Source: Candidatus Saccharimonadota bacterium (GTDB lineage Bacteria > Patescibacteriota > Saccharimonadia > Saccharimonadales > Saccharimonadaceae). Taken from it: a DNA stretch of 64,000 nucleotides. Numbering within the stretch: the first letter of the stretch is position 1; the number at the start of each line of letters is the position of its first letter. The translations under genes and the position numbers were made by a program. Shown here one piece after another: positions 1-7,474 of the stretch. The notes below the pieces were generated by a model. The model was not told where the DNA came from. It ran no database searches and saw only the letters and a program-made list of their open reading frames with translations. The stretch covers positions 242,588 through 306,587 of the forward strand of contig JAFYAV010000002.1 of assembly GCA_017540545.1 (NCBI GenBank). The letters are read 5' to 3'.

Positions 1-249
1 GACGCTCTCCTCTATGAAAGCATCGCCTTCTGGGCTTTGGCGAAAATCAGATAATTTGCGCCAGTACTCTTCAACTCTCGCACTGTTGCAAACCAAATCC
101 ACAAGTACCGACTCTTCATCTTCATCACTTAAGCCCGATTCGTCACCTATCCCCTCCTTCATGTAGACTAAGTAACGCTCATGAAGTGCTTCTAACTTCT
201 CGTCACCTTCATCGCTTTCGTAATTTCCAATCGTTTCGCCACTTCTCAT
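1..249 (-). CDS. Hypothetical acidic protein (N-terminal 83 residues, cut by window edge)
   Basis: An open frame on the minus strand starts with ATG at 249 and runs off the left edge. It has a good ribosome site, GGAGAAAAGG, just before the ATG. The visible 83 residues are very acidic (clusters such as ESDEGDEK and SDEDEES), with no signal peptide or membrane segment, so it is probably cytoplasmic. It begins 27 bp after the stop of the membrane protein upstream and is probably its operon partner. I do not recognise a family. Confidence 0.6.
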   Translation of the reverse strand, partial: MRSGETIGNYESDEGDEKLEALHERYLVYMKEGIGDESGLSDEDEESVLVDLVCNSARVEEYWRKLSDFRQSPEGDAFIEESV

Positions 250-276
250 CTATCCTTTTCTCCTATTACAATCAAC

Positions 277-1452
277 CTAACTTGCCCATTCCACATCGAA
301 ACCAAAATCGAGCTTACCGAGCTTCTCTTGATATACCGCCACAATACTATTATTGTCGCGCGCATTGCTCGAATCCAAATAAACCACATATAACTTATCG
401 CCTGGCTTCACGTCATTAAAACTCCCACGGCTCAAATTAATAGCTCGTCCACTAGCAAGACGAATTGGCATTAACCTATGTATGTCTCTAAAGCTGAGAC
501 TCCCATTATCGTAATCTTCCGTGGCATCGACTACTTCCAAAACTACTCTATAGTGCTTCGCTAGAATTAGCTTCTTTTTATTTCTAATACCGTTCGTAGA
601 CAACCAACGTATCAGGAGTATAGGCAATAAGACCACGAAGGCCATCGGTATATATATTGCCATTAATGCTAGTGTCATCGGGACGAACGACGCTAAAGAA
701 GAATCAGCCTTAGAAAGCGACATTACAACTGGTGTCAAAGCAATCACTGCTACTATCAATGTAAAAATAAATGGAAAATACTTCCTTCTCTTCGCCCCCG
801 CCTCTTCCTCATATGCATACATATCCTCAACAATTTGCTCCGGGGTTATCTGCTTCACTCCAGCATGCGCCTTAACCTTCTTCTCTTCGGGTGCTCGCCA
901 ACGCCAATGCGCCTTTTCGCCAAGAGAACGGACGTCAGTGACAACCGCATGTTTAGCAGCATCCGACAATTCACTCGATTTTACACAATAAATCCGACTA
1001 CTCAATTTCCCATTAATAATGCCCACATAGTATTTTTCATTAATATTCGAGTTCTCGTATGTTCTCTCCGAAACCTCCATCCTCTTCGCATATTTTCCAT
1101 ATATTTGTTCGAAATATAAGTAATAATAATACGTCTCTCTCGTATGACCATTGTCATCCGTGTCGGTCACAACTCTCACCTCTTTATCTCGCAAAAGATC
1201 TTCGAATATAAGAACTCGCCCAAAGAGCCCCGCCACTAATCTATATAAACTCAATACTACCAAAACTACTATTATGCCAGTAGCCAATAACGGCATTAAC
1301 GAAAACTTCGTATTTTGCCCACGCAAAACCTCACCACTAGACAGATAATTCTTATAAAGCCAAAACAGCGCAATTCCCAAAATGACAGTCCAAATCACCC
1401 GAAGAACCAATGCGCCATACCTTCTAAAACTCGAAAAAGAAATCTTCTTCAT
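277..1452 (-). CDS. Four-segment integral membrane protein, unknown function
   Basis: A 391-residue protein with hydrophobic segments at about 12-34, 52-74, 226-246 and 255-283. A soluble, Tyr-rich middle part (about 80-220, with the run YYYYLY near 108) and a C-terminal soluble domain (about 295-391) should face the same side of the membrane. No catalytic motif is evident and I do not recognise the family. The ATG is preceded by TATAAT with a 6-nt gap, so the mRNA is probably leaderless and this start is favoured. The acidic protein cut by the window edge follows 27 bp downstream. Confidence 0.75.
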   Translation of the reverse strand: MKKISFSSFRRYGALVLRVIWTVILGIALFWLYKNYLSSGEVLRGQNTKFSLMPLLATGIIVVLVVLSLYRLVAGLFGRVLIFEDLLRDKEVRVVTDTDDNGHTRETYYYYLYFEQIYGKYAKRMEVSERTYENSNINEKYYVGIINGKLSSRIYCVKSSELSDAAKHAVVTDVRSLGEKAHWRWRAPEEKKVKAHAGVKQITPEQIVEDMYAYEEEAGAKRRKYFPFIFTLIVAVIALTPVVMSLSKADSSLASFVPMTLALMAIYIPMAFVVLLPILLIRWLSTNGIRNKKKLILAKHYRVVLEVVDATEDYDNGSLSFRDIHRLMPIRLASGRAINLSRGSFNDVKPGDKLYVVYLDSSNARDNNSIVAVYQEKLGKLDFGFDVEWAS

Positions 1453-1458
1453 ATCCCG

Positions 1459-1464
1459 ATTATA
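1459..1464 (-). promoter_or_regulatory. -10 box for a leaderless transcript
   Basis: TATAAT on the minus strand, separated by 6 nt (CGGGAT) from the ATG of the four-segment membrane protein. The usual -10 to +1 distance puts transcription start at or next to the A of the ATG. No clear -35 is seen. Confidence 0.6.
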
Positions 1465-1520
1465 CTATTTCATGCCCCACCACGTAACACTCGTCATTCC
1501 CCCACCAGCCATCGTGCGAC

Positions 1521-1548
1521 TTGATTTTATCCTATTTTGGCGTATAAT
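1521..1548 (+). promoter_or_regulatory. Promoter of tRNA-Lys
   Basis: TTGATT, a 16-bp spacer, then TATAAT ending 9 bp before the first base of the tRNA. Both hexamers are close to the sigma-70 consensus. Confidence 0.7.
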
Positions 1549-1557
1549 AACCGTATT

Positions 1558-1634
1558 GGGTCCGTAGCTCAGGTGGTTAGAGCACCTGCCTTTTAAGCAG
1601 GGTGTCGTGAGTTCAAGTCTCACCGGACTCACCA
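1558..1634 (+). tRNA. tRNA-Lys (anticodon UUU), CCA encoded
   Basis: A full cloverleaf can be folded by eye. The acceptor stem is GGGTCCG with CGGACTC (one G-U pair), the anticodon loop is CTTTTAA giving anticodon UUU, the T arm contains GTTCAAGTC, the discriminator is A and CCA is encoded. Its last 11 bases also begin the 67-bp tandem repeat that follows. Confidence 0.95.
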
Positions 1635-1786
1635 TTTTTTGTTGGAAAAAATGTGAGATCGGTAAGATTTGAACACTTGAAAATCGAAGCCGGACTCACC
1701 ATTTTTTGTTGGAAAAAATGTGAGATCGGTAAGATTTGAACACTTGAAAATCGAAGCCGGACTCACCATTTTTTGTTGGAAAAAAT
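1624..1786 (+). repeat. 67-bp tandem repeat made from the tRNA-Lys 3' end
   Basis: Two full copies and a third of 29 bp begin at 1624, 1691 and 1758. Each opens with the 3' end of the tRNA (CGGACTCACCA), then an AT hairpin CATTTTTT-GTTGG-AAAAAATG. It also carries a stretch (GGTAAGATTTGAACAC) resembling the reverse complement of the tRNA T arm. The copies are identical by eye, so the amplification looks recent. The array ends 4 bp before the stop codon of the convergent membrane-anchored protein. No integrase gene is nearby. Confidence 0.9.
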
Positions 1787-1790
1787 CAAG

Positions 1791-2855
1791 CTATTCGCCC
1801 CAAAAGTCATCATCCGAATCGTCTTCAGACTCCTCGGCCTCAGCTGTTCTCTTCGACTTCCTTCCTGCTTTCCCGGTAGACTTTTTGGCGGCAGCCCTTT
1901 CTGCTTCAGCCTTTTTCTTTCCGCGAGTCTTCACTGCCACGATAATTGCAATAATCAAAACGATAACACCCACCCCAATCGCTAATCCCCACCATGGCAG
2001 ATTAACTACTGCGTGGCTCAAAATCGCTTCTACCTGACGCCCCTCAGAATTCACATAGGAAATCTTCTGCTCAACCGTAAAAATGCCATAGCCAATTTTG
2101 CCACTTTCTTCACTAATTTCGAATGTTTCCTCTGCGCCAGGAAGCATCTCGCGATCTTCTTCTACAATGCGCTTCCACTCCGGCAAACCAAACGCATTTT
2201 TGTACTGCACCTCATAATGCGCAGTAAAGCCTGCTGTGCCTTCATTCTTTACGCTTGCCGAGGCTGTCGCCTTTTCGCCAAAATTAAAGAAACCAATTGC
2301 CTGCGACGCCACTTTTCCGCCATAATTGAAACCATCCAACGCGACATCCGCCTTCACCGTCACGAACTGGTCACCCGCATCGTCAGACACCTTAATTCTG
2401 GCATAATACGTACCACCCTTGACGTCTGCCGGCACCATCAGGCGTACGTTTATCTGCAACTCCGCCCCTGCCGCCAAATCAAACTTGCGCTTACCACCCC
2501 CAAAAGCCACCCAATCCGTCACTTTCTTTTGCTGCTCGTCTAGCACATCCGAATCATAAGCAGCCACCTCAACTCGCACCGCTGTTCCGCTTTTAGATGC
2601 ATTACGAACCTTAAGGACCTGCGAATATCTCCTCCCCGCCTCCACAATTCGACCAAAATTCAGCACATCATTCTCAATCACTACCGGGGTAGCACTGTCG
2701 CTGTCTGTTCCCTCCGGCATCGCCATGCAGTTTGTCTTGCCAGACGTATCGCCAATACAATTGGTCTGCGCCTTTTCGTCTGCAAAAACCACGACGCTAA
2801 CGTTCGCGCAAAACGCTACCGCCAACATTATACCCATCCACAGCTTTTTCTTCAT
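1791..2855 (-). CDS. Secreted, membrane-anchored beta-sandwich protein (DUF916-like)
   Basis: 354 residues. A signal peptide covers about 1-25 (ending VVVFA). An extracellular part has Ig-like features: a segment beginning near VLNFGRIVEAG, then WVAF...KFDLAAGAE and VPADVKGGTYYARI. This resembles the DUF916/pilus-chaperone-like proteins of Gram-positive cell surfaces. A membrane helix lies at about 288-309, followed by a ~45-residue cytoplasmic tail that is Lys/Ala-rich and then acidic. It may bind other surface proteins, but the family call is by pattern only. The gene is monocistronic and convergent with tRNA-Lys; its stop touches the tRNA-derived repeat. Confidence 0.7.
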   Translation of the reverse strand: MKKKLWMGIMLAVAFCANVSVVVFADEKAQTNCIGDTSGKTNCMAMPEGTDSDSATPVVIENDVLNFGRIVEAGRRYSQVLKVRNASKSGTAVRVEVAAYDSDVLDEQQKKVTDWVAFGGGKRKFDLAAGAELQINVRLMVPADVKGGTYYARIKVSDDAGDQFVTVKADVALDGFNYGGKVASQAIGFFNFGEKATASASVKNEGTAGFTAHYEVQYKNAFGLPEWKRIVEEDREMLPGAEETFEISEESGKIGYGIFTVEQKISYVNSEGRQVEAILSHAVVNLPWWGLAIGVGVIVLIIAIIVAVKTRGKKKAEAERAAAKKSTGKAGRKSKRTAEAEESEDDSDDDFWGE

Positions 2856-2920
2856 TTTTCCTCGCTTCTTATTACTATTATAATAACATAGCTCAAACTG
2901 ATTTCTTATGCATAAATAAC

Positions 2921-2949
2921 TTGCAAAAATACAGGTTATATGCTATAAT
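2921..2949 (+). promoter_or_regulatory. Promoter of the lipoprotein gene
   Basis: TTGCAA, a 17-bp spacer, TATAAT. The start codon is 45 bp further on and has its own strong ribosome site (GGGAGG). Confidence 0.7.
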
Positions 2950-2994
2950 ATAGTAATTGTTTTTATTCATTTTGTTTTAGGGAGGAAAAAAGAT

Positions 2995-3744
2995 ATGAAT
3001 AAAAAGCTCCTTGTTATCGCTATCACTATCGCCCTCATCACTGCTATGACCGGTTGCAGCCAGAGAGATACCGTCGTAGTAACGACGTGGATCACCAATG
3101 GCAGCACCGCTGCTGTCAACAACTGGTCATCAACGACTGTCGCAGAGTTTGAAGCTTGGCAGGAAACATATAGTCCAAGCTACAACAAGCTCTATGACGG
3201 ATGCAACCGATATCAGGCGCTCGACTTGACGGCCGCTATGAACGGAATGGGCATGACCTGCGCCTATCTGCCGGGAGAAGTCATCATCTACCCTTCCGAA
3301 AGGTACTGTCACCAAGCAACTCCGTTTGCAGTGGCGCTTCATCTCAGAGTCACCGAAGATGACGAAATAGTCTGCAACGGCTATAGCATCCTTATGAATG
3401 CCGGAGATGGCATAGCTCTGTCAGAAGAAACGATGGCAAGCTACTGGCTGGAGTTCTGGACGCTCCCGTCGGAGAAACAGATGACCATAACTATGGTCAA
3501 CGAGTCCCCGGACGGAGACAGTCCCTACTCGGTGGTCTTCTGGGTCCCCGATGTGGTGCTCAAGCACCTTTCGGAAGTCATCGGCAATGCCCTGTCAACC
3601 CCGGCAGCCGAGCTTACCCTTAATACTATAATTAAGGGGCTGCCCGAACCACACGATATTTACGAAGAAAATGAAAGCGAAGACGCCGACCCCATTGAAT
3701 CGCCGTTTACAGACGACGGCGACCACTATGACGGCGTCGCCTAG
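2995..3744 (+). CDS. Putative lipoprotein, unknown function
   Basis: 249 residues with a classic lipoprotein signal. A basic start (MNKK) and a hydrophobic stretch lead to the lipobox TMTGC with Cys21 as the expected lipidation site. The mature part is acidic, with about nine Trp and a disordered acidic tail (EENESEDADP). No domain is recognised. GGGAGG lies 11 nt before the ATG. It has its own promoter and terminator, so it is a single-gene unit. Its codons use G more than other plus-strand genes here, which may mean recent arrival. Confidence 0.75.
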   Translation: MNKKLLVIAITIALITAMTGCSQRDTVVVTTWITNGSTAAVNNWSSTTVAEFEAWQETYSPSYNKLYDGCNRYQALDLTAAMNGMGMTCAYLPGEVIIYPSERYCHQATPFAVALHLRVTEDDEIVCNGYSILMNAGDGIALSEETMASYWLEFWTLPSEKQMTITMVNESPDGDSPYSVVFWVPDVVLKHLSEVIGNALSTPAAELTLNTIIKGLPEPHDIYEENESEDADPIESPFTDDGDHYDGVA

Positions 3745-3781
3745 CACAGAATATCGTCATCGCCATCGCGAAGCACTTTTT

Positions 3782-3821
3782 GCCCCGTATCAATTTTCAA
3801 AAAAACGATACGGGGCTTTTT
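3782..3821 (+). terminator. Intrinsic terminator after the lipoprotein gene
   Basis: GCCCCGTATC and GATACGGGGC form a perfect 10-bp stem around a 15-nt loop, followed by TTTTT. Confidence 0.9.
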
Positions 3822-3904
3822 CCTACATAAGCCCCTTCGCTACAAAATCAAATTCCTACTACCCCGCACTATAATATAATTGAACTATATATAGTAACCA
3901 CAGT

Positions 3905-5359
3905 ATGAAACATGAAATAATCCAAAACGCAGAATCGGCCGAGGCAGCCGAAGAAAGCACTCAAGAACACGTTGAAGAATACCCCCAATTCGTCGGCGAA
4001 GCGCACGCAGCACCGGAAATCGCAAACGACCGGGATAGTTTTCTAGATGAATTCGTCGACGAATACTATGGTGACAAAATCAGCTTAATTATCGAAAAAG
4101 CTTGTTATAGTGGCGACGGCAACGACAAAGACGACCCTAACGCTTATGACACTTCACTTATATTTAAACACTTTTTGTCGGATAGTGAGCAGAGCGAAAT
4201 AATCCATTCACTAGCCAACAACGAAGCCATCGACGACGAACTGCAAGATAAATTCAAAAAAGGCCTAGCCGATATGATTTCCGATGCCAATCTCGTCAAA
4301 GACGTTATCGCCGATCCATATCTCAGAGCACAACACATTGAAGCAATTGCTCACCAAAAACCCGACAACCCGAACGATATTCGATCGGTTATCTGGAGTA
4401 CGGATGTCGAATTCGGCAAATCAGAGGAACTACGCAATCTTTTCTCGGACGGTGACTTTTTAGAACGTCAATATCACATATCACGACTGGCGAATCATGA
4501 TAGGCAACAAGCCGACTATATCAAAACGGTCACTTCGGATAGCATTGCAAAATTAATTAGCGACGAGACGGTCGAGCCTATGGAGCTTATCAAAGATCCA
4601 CTCCTCCGAAAAAGGCACTTTGATAACCTCGACAAAATCATGTTCAAAGACGATACACTCAAGGCCGAAGAAGTTAATATATGGAATCTTGACCCAAATT
4701 TCTACGGTAGTATCGAATATGGTAGCATGCTCACGGAATATGCCAAAAAGAATCCTGGTATATACGAAAACATCGATCAGTCGGAGGTGGATGCCCTAGT
4801 TGCAGAAAAAATTGAAATGATATCAGACGAACAGCTAACCAACGTCATAGAAATATACAAAAGAAATCACCATGAAGGTGACGCCGCGCTGGCAAGAACT
4901 CTTGCCCCAATTCTTGGCTTTGAAACTAAAATACCAAAATTTACGTACGGACTACGCTCTGATGGAGAAGGAAACTACGCAGGATACACCAGAAAAACCA
5001 ACTCAATTATCGTTTTCGAAAAAGAAACAGAAGGCAAACCTCATCTCTGGGGTGCCATCAAGAAAGCCCTCCTTAGACGCGAGAGTCAAGAACCAAGAGG
5101 TGGCACTCCATTCCGCATCGGCGTGATTGGCCACGAATTATTCCATGCGCATCAATGGATAGGAGATAATGTACCGGATGATAGAAAACAAAAATATTAT
5201 AAAAATTACGCTCGTCCGTTCTTTAACGGCGAAAGCTTCAGTAAAGGTAGGGGTGGCGCGGAGTCGTGGCACACTTACCGCAATCAATTAATCGAAGTCG
5301 AAGCCTGGGCCTTTGGCGAAAAACTCGAGCAACGCGTTGCTAATCTTATAGAAAAATAA
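3905..5359 (+). CDS. Putative zinc metallopeptidase with a duplicated helical region
   Basis: 484 residues without signal peptide or membrane segment. A zincin-type motif HELFH lies at residues 410-414 within VIGHELFHAHQW, and a likely third ligand Glu lies in QLIEVEAWAF (Glu464 or Glu466), as in gluzincins. The N-terminal 60 residues are acidic. Residues about 121-180 and 214-275 look like an ancient duplication: MISDANLVKDVIADPYLR against LISDETVEPMELIKDPLLR, each followed by an IW(S/N)xDxxF motif. No strong ribosome site precedes the ATG; TATAAT-like boxes lie 20-40 bp upstream. The substrate is unknown, and peptidase activity is inferred from the motif alone. Confidence 0.7.
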   Translation: MKHEIIQNAESAEAAEESTQEHVEEYPQFVGEAHAAPEIANDRDSFLDEFVDEYYGDKISLIIEKACYSGDGNDKDDPNAYDTSLIFKHFLSDSEQSEIIHSLANNEAIDDELQDKFKKGLADMISDANLVKDVIADPYLRAQHIEAIAHQKPDNPNDIRSVIWSTDVEFGKSEELRNLFSDGDFLERQYHISRLANHDRQQADYIKTVTSDSIAKLISDETVEPMELIKDPLLRKRHFDNLDKIMFKDDTLKAEEVNIWNLDPNFYGSIEYGSMLTEYAKKNPGIYENIDQSEVDALVAEKIEMISDEQLTNVIEIYKRNHHEGDAALARTLAPILGFETKIPKFTYGLRSDGEGNYAGYTRKTNSIIVFEKETEGKPHLWGAIKKALLRRESQEPRGGTPFRIGVIGHELFHAHQWIGDNVPDDRKQKYYKNYARPFFNGESFSKGRGGAESWHTYRNQLIEVEAWAFGEKLEQRVANLIEK

Positions 5360-5557
5360 CCAAATTCCAGAAAAACAGCCCGAAAGCTCAACATGTCGGA
5401 TTCTAACTTAAATTCTTGGTGCTCCGTAGTGCACGAAGTTGGAACCATAATACGCGTCGACATTCTTGACAGCTCAGTACGAAAGGAAGCTAAATCTTAA
5501 ACGGGGATAAAATAGGCACAGAAATGTTATATTTGCGATACGATATCCAGCATTCTT

Positions 5558-6991
5558 TTAATCTTGCGGTTGTTCTTTTAGTTCTTCTTTTTCTTTTACT
5601 AACACGAACAATTCCTTCTCCAAGATGCGGTCTTTAAGCGCCCATTCTCTTACCGGGATCTCAGCTAGTCGTTGCAGCTTTTCTTCGTACTTATCAACAT
5701 CGTCAGGGGGCCTACCCCACTCCTGCTCACGTTCGACAGTTTTTTTCAAAATATACATTTGTATATCTTCTTCGATTTTTTCTTCTTTCGTCTTGACTCG
5801 GCGCCGTGAATCATGCGATTGCTCTTTTAGCTCTTCTCGTTCCTTCACTAACGCATACAACTCCTTCTCGAAATAGCGATCTCTCCGCGCCCACTCCTCT
5901 GTCGGAGTCTCAGCTAGCCTGTGCAATCTTTCTTCATGCTTTTCAACCTGATCGGGGGCGTGATCCTGTTCATATTCAATAACTTTACTCAATATACACA
6001 TGTGTATATTTTCATCAACTATTTCCTTTTCTGTCTTGACTTGACGCTGTGGAATTTCGAAAATCGGCACACCAAAATATACCGCCTGCTTTAATGTCGC
6101 ATCATTGATTCCATCAACAGGCGCTTCGATAAAATCTGGACGAAATGCCACTTTGCCCTGCTCGTCATAGCGGAATGACTGCACCTCTACGAAATCCATC
6201 CCAGCAATCTTGTCGGCTAACTCACTAGGAGAATAAGCCTCTTGCCAACTCTTAAGCAGCAGACTAATATCGTCTTTAGTTTTATTTCGCGGTTGACCGC
6301 CCGTGTTTATTATAGCCACTGACCCTGGCGGCATCCGCAGCATTCCGTAGCCAATACCGAAAGGTGGACCCTGCTCACGACGCATCACGCTATCCCGATA
6401 TTGCATCGAAAGCATATTAGAAAATTTATAGCCAAATTCTTGGCGCGCATCATCTTCACTCTTGTCCCACAACGAAGGATCTTCCACTAATGGAGTCCCA
6501 ATTGCACCACGATATTGGATTGAATGTTCCAAAAAACGAAACGGCACATTTCCAGTATTATATATCTTTATTATCTTCCCTTCATATTCAACCGTCCGCA
6601 TCGAAGAATTCTCTACGCCTCCTTCAAAAACAGCTTCAAGCTCATCCATAGTCATGAACGATTCATTTAGCGATCGCTCGATGTATTCTTGCGCGACCTC
6701 ATTCCGCCTGCGCTCTAACTTAAGATTAGCATGCCATTGCGTGGGCGAAACGCTCCAATCGGAGTCGCCAATCACCTTGCCGTCACTTTCAGCCGTGTCT
6801 TGCAGCTCATCATTGCCTGGCTCAATCGCATCGTCATCGCCCTTTTCTTTTCCCTCAACCACGGCCGGCCGCTCAGCAAAACTCCGCTCTTCCTGCATGC
6901 GCCGCCATTCGCTCTCACTATCTTGCGACAATGAATCCCAAGCGGTATCCTCGCGACTCGTCCTGTCCTCACGCCCTTCTTTCTTATCCAT
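5558..6991 (-). CDS. Cytoplasmic acidic protein with C-terminal tandem duplication
   Basis: 477 residues with no signal peptide or membrane helix. Residues 1-80 are acidic and probably disordered. Residues about 115-315 form a globular domain I do not recognise (landmarks MDELEAVFEGG, FLEHSIQYRGAIG, PPGSVAIINTGG). Residues 318-394 and 399-477 are two charged coiled-coil-like copies of the same ~78-residue unit; both hold RLAE(T/I)P and end in VKE(R/K)EELKEQ. It converges on the metallopeptidase gene. A TATACT box lies about 35 bp before the ATG. The function is unknown. Confidence 0.7.
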   Translation of the reverse strand: MDKKEGREDRTSREDTAWDSLSQDSESEWRRMQEERSFAERPAVVEGKEKGDDDAIEPGNDELQDTAESDGKVIGDSDWSVSPTQWHANLKLERRRNEVAQEYIERSLNESFMTMDELEAVFEGGVENSSMRTVEYEGKIIKIYNTGNVPFRFLEHSIQYRGAIGTPLVEDPSLWDKSEDDARQEFGYKFSNMLSMQYRDSVMRREQGPPFGIGYGMLRMPPGSVAIINTGGQPRNKTKDDISLLLKSWQEAYSPSELADKIAGMDFVEVQSFRYDEQGKVAFRPDFIEAPVDGINDATLKQAVYFGVPIFEIPQRQVKTEKEIVDENIHMCILSKVIEYEQDHAPDQVEKHEERLHRLAETPTEEWARRDRYFEKELYALVKEREELKEQSHDSRRRVKTKEEKIEEDIQMYILKKTVEREQEWGRPPDDVDKYEEKLQRLAEIPVREWALKDRILEKELFVLVKEKEELKEQPQD

Positions 6992-7044
6992 TACAATAAC
7001 GATCCCTATTACCCATATCGGTAGTATATACTAGCTTGTCTTTT

Positions 7045-7321
7045 TCTACAAAAAACAGCCCGAAGGTTATACCGTTTCCGCCGAACTAAAGAACAGAATC
7101 CGTCAAATTGGTGAATCCTTTTTTTCAAGCACAGTTATCGACCAAATAGAATTGAAGAATAAAATCGTGCAGATGAGTATTTTCTTCTTGTCTTGCGCGG
7201 TTACCTACCGAGCAATGGCAAGAAAAAATGCCCGAATGGGCGATTTTAACTTCAATTCTGGTGCGCCCGCCTGTCTTTTTTCTGAAAGAAAAAAGCAGCC
7301 CGAGGGCCATTCTTTAAATCT
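7045..7321. repeat. Gene-free stretch with degenerate copies of the tRNA-Leu 3' end and terminator
   Basis: The 330 bp between the 477-residue protein gene and tRNA-Leu(GAG) hold no credible gene. TGGTGCGCCCG, the 3' end of tRNA-Leu(GAG), recurs at 7259-7269. CAGCCCGA(A/G)(G/A) next to a poly-A run recurs near 5378, 7053 and 7293. Segments 7149-7200 and 7205-7259 are imperfect inverted copies (AGAATTGAAG near each outer edge). On the minus strand these read as TCGGGCTG-TTTTT or CGGGCATTTTTT units, that is, terminator-like tails of the tRNA. Confidence 0.6.
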
Positions 7322-7412
7322 TGGTGCGCCCGACTAGACTCGAACTAGCACAGCCGTTTGATTAGCCACTAGCACCTCAAGCTAGCGTGTCTACCAATTC
7401 CACCACGGGCGC
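7322..7412 (-). tRNA. tRNA-Leu (anticodon GAG), CCA encoded
   Basis: A class II tRNA with a long variable arm. The acceptor stem GCGCCCG pairs with CGGGCGC, the anticodon loop is TTGAGGT giving GAG, the T arm has GTTCGAGTC, the discriminator is A and CCA is encoded. A second leucine tRNA (CAA) lies at 21.7 kb. Confidence 0.95.
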
Positions 7413-7423
7413 ATGTAAACATC

Positions 7424-7452
7424 ATTATATCACAACCCGCAACTATCGCCAA
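7424..7452 (-). promoter_or_regulatory. Promoter of tRNA-Leu(GAG)
   Basis: TTGGCG, 17-bp spacer, TATAAT on the minus strand, with an extended -10 (TGATATAAT). It ends 11 bp before the tRNA. Confidence 0.75.
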
Positions 7453-7474
7453 GTCACCTAAATAATCCCTGTGC

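Noticed and set aside
1633-1653. Canonical terminator of tRNA-Lys
   Set aside because: The stem is all A/T with the T-run in the 5' arm and no T-run after it.
1624-1786. CRISPR-like array after tRNA-Lys
   Set aside because: The copies are contiguous with no unique spacers, and no cas genes are near.
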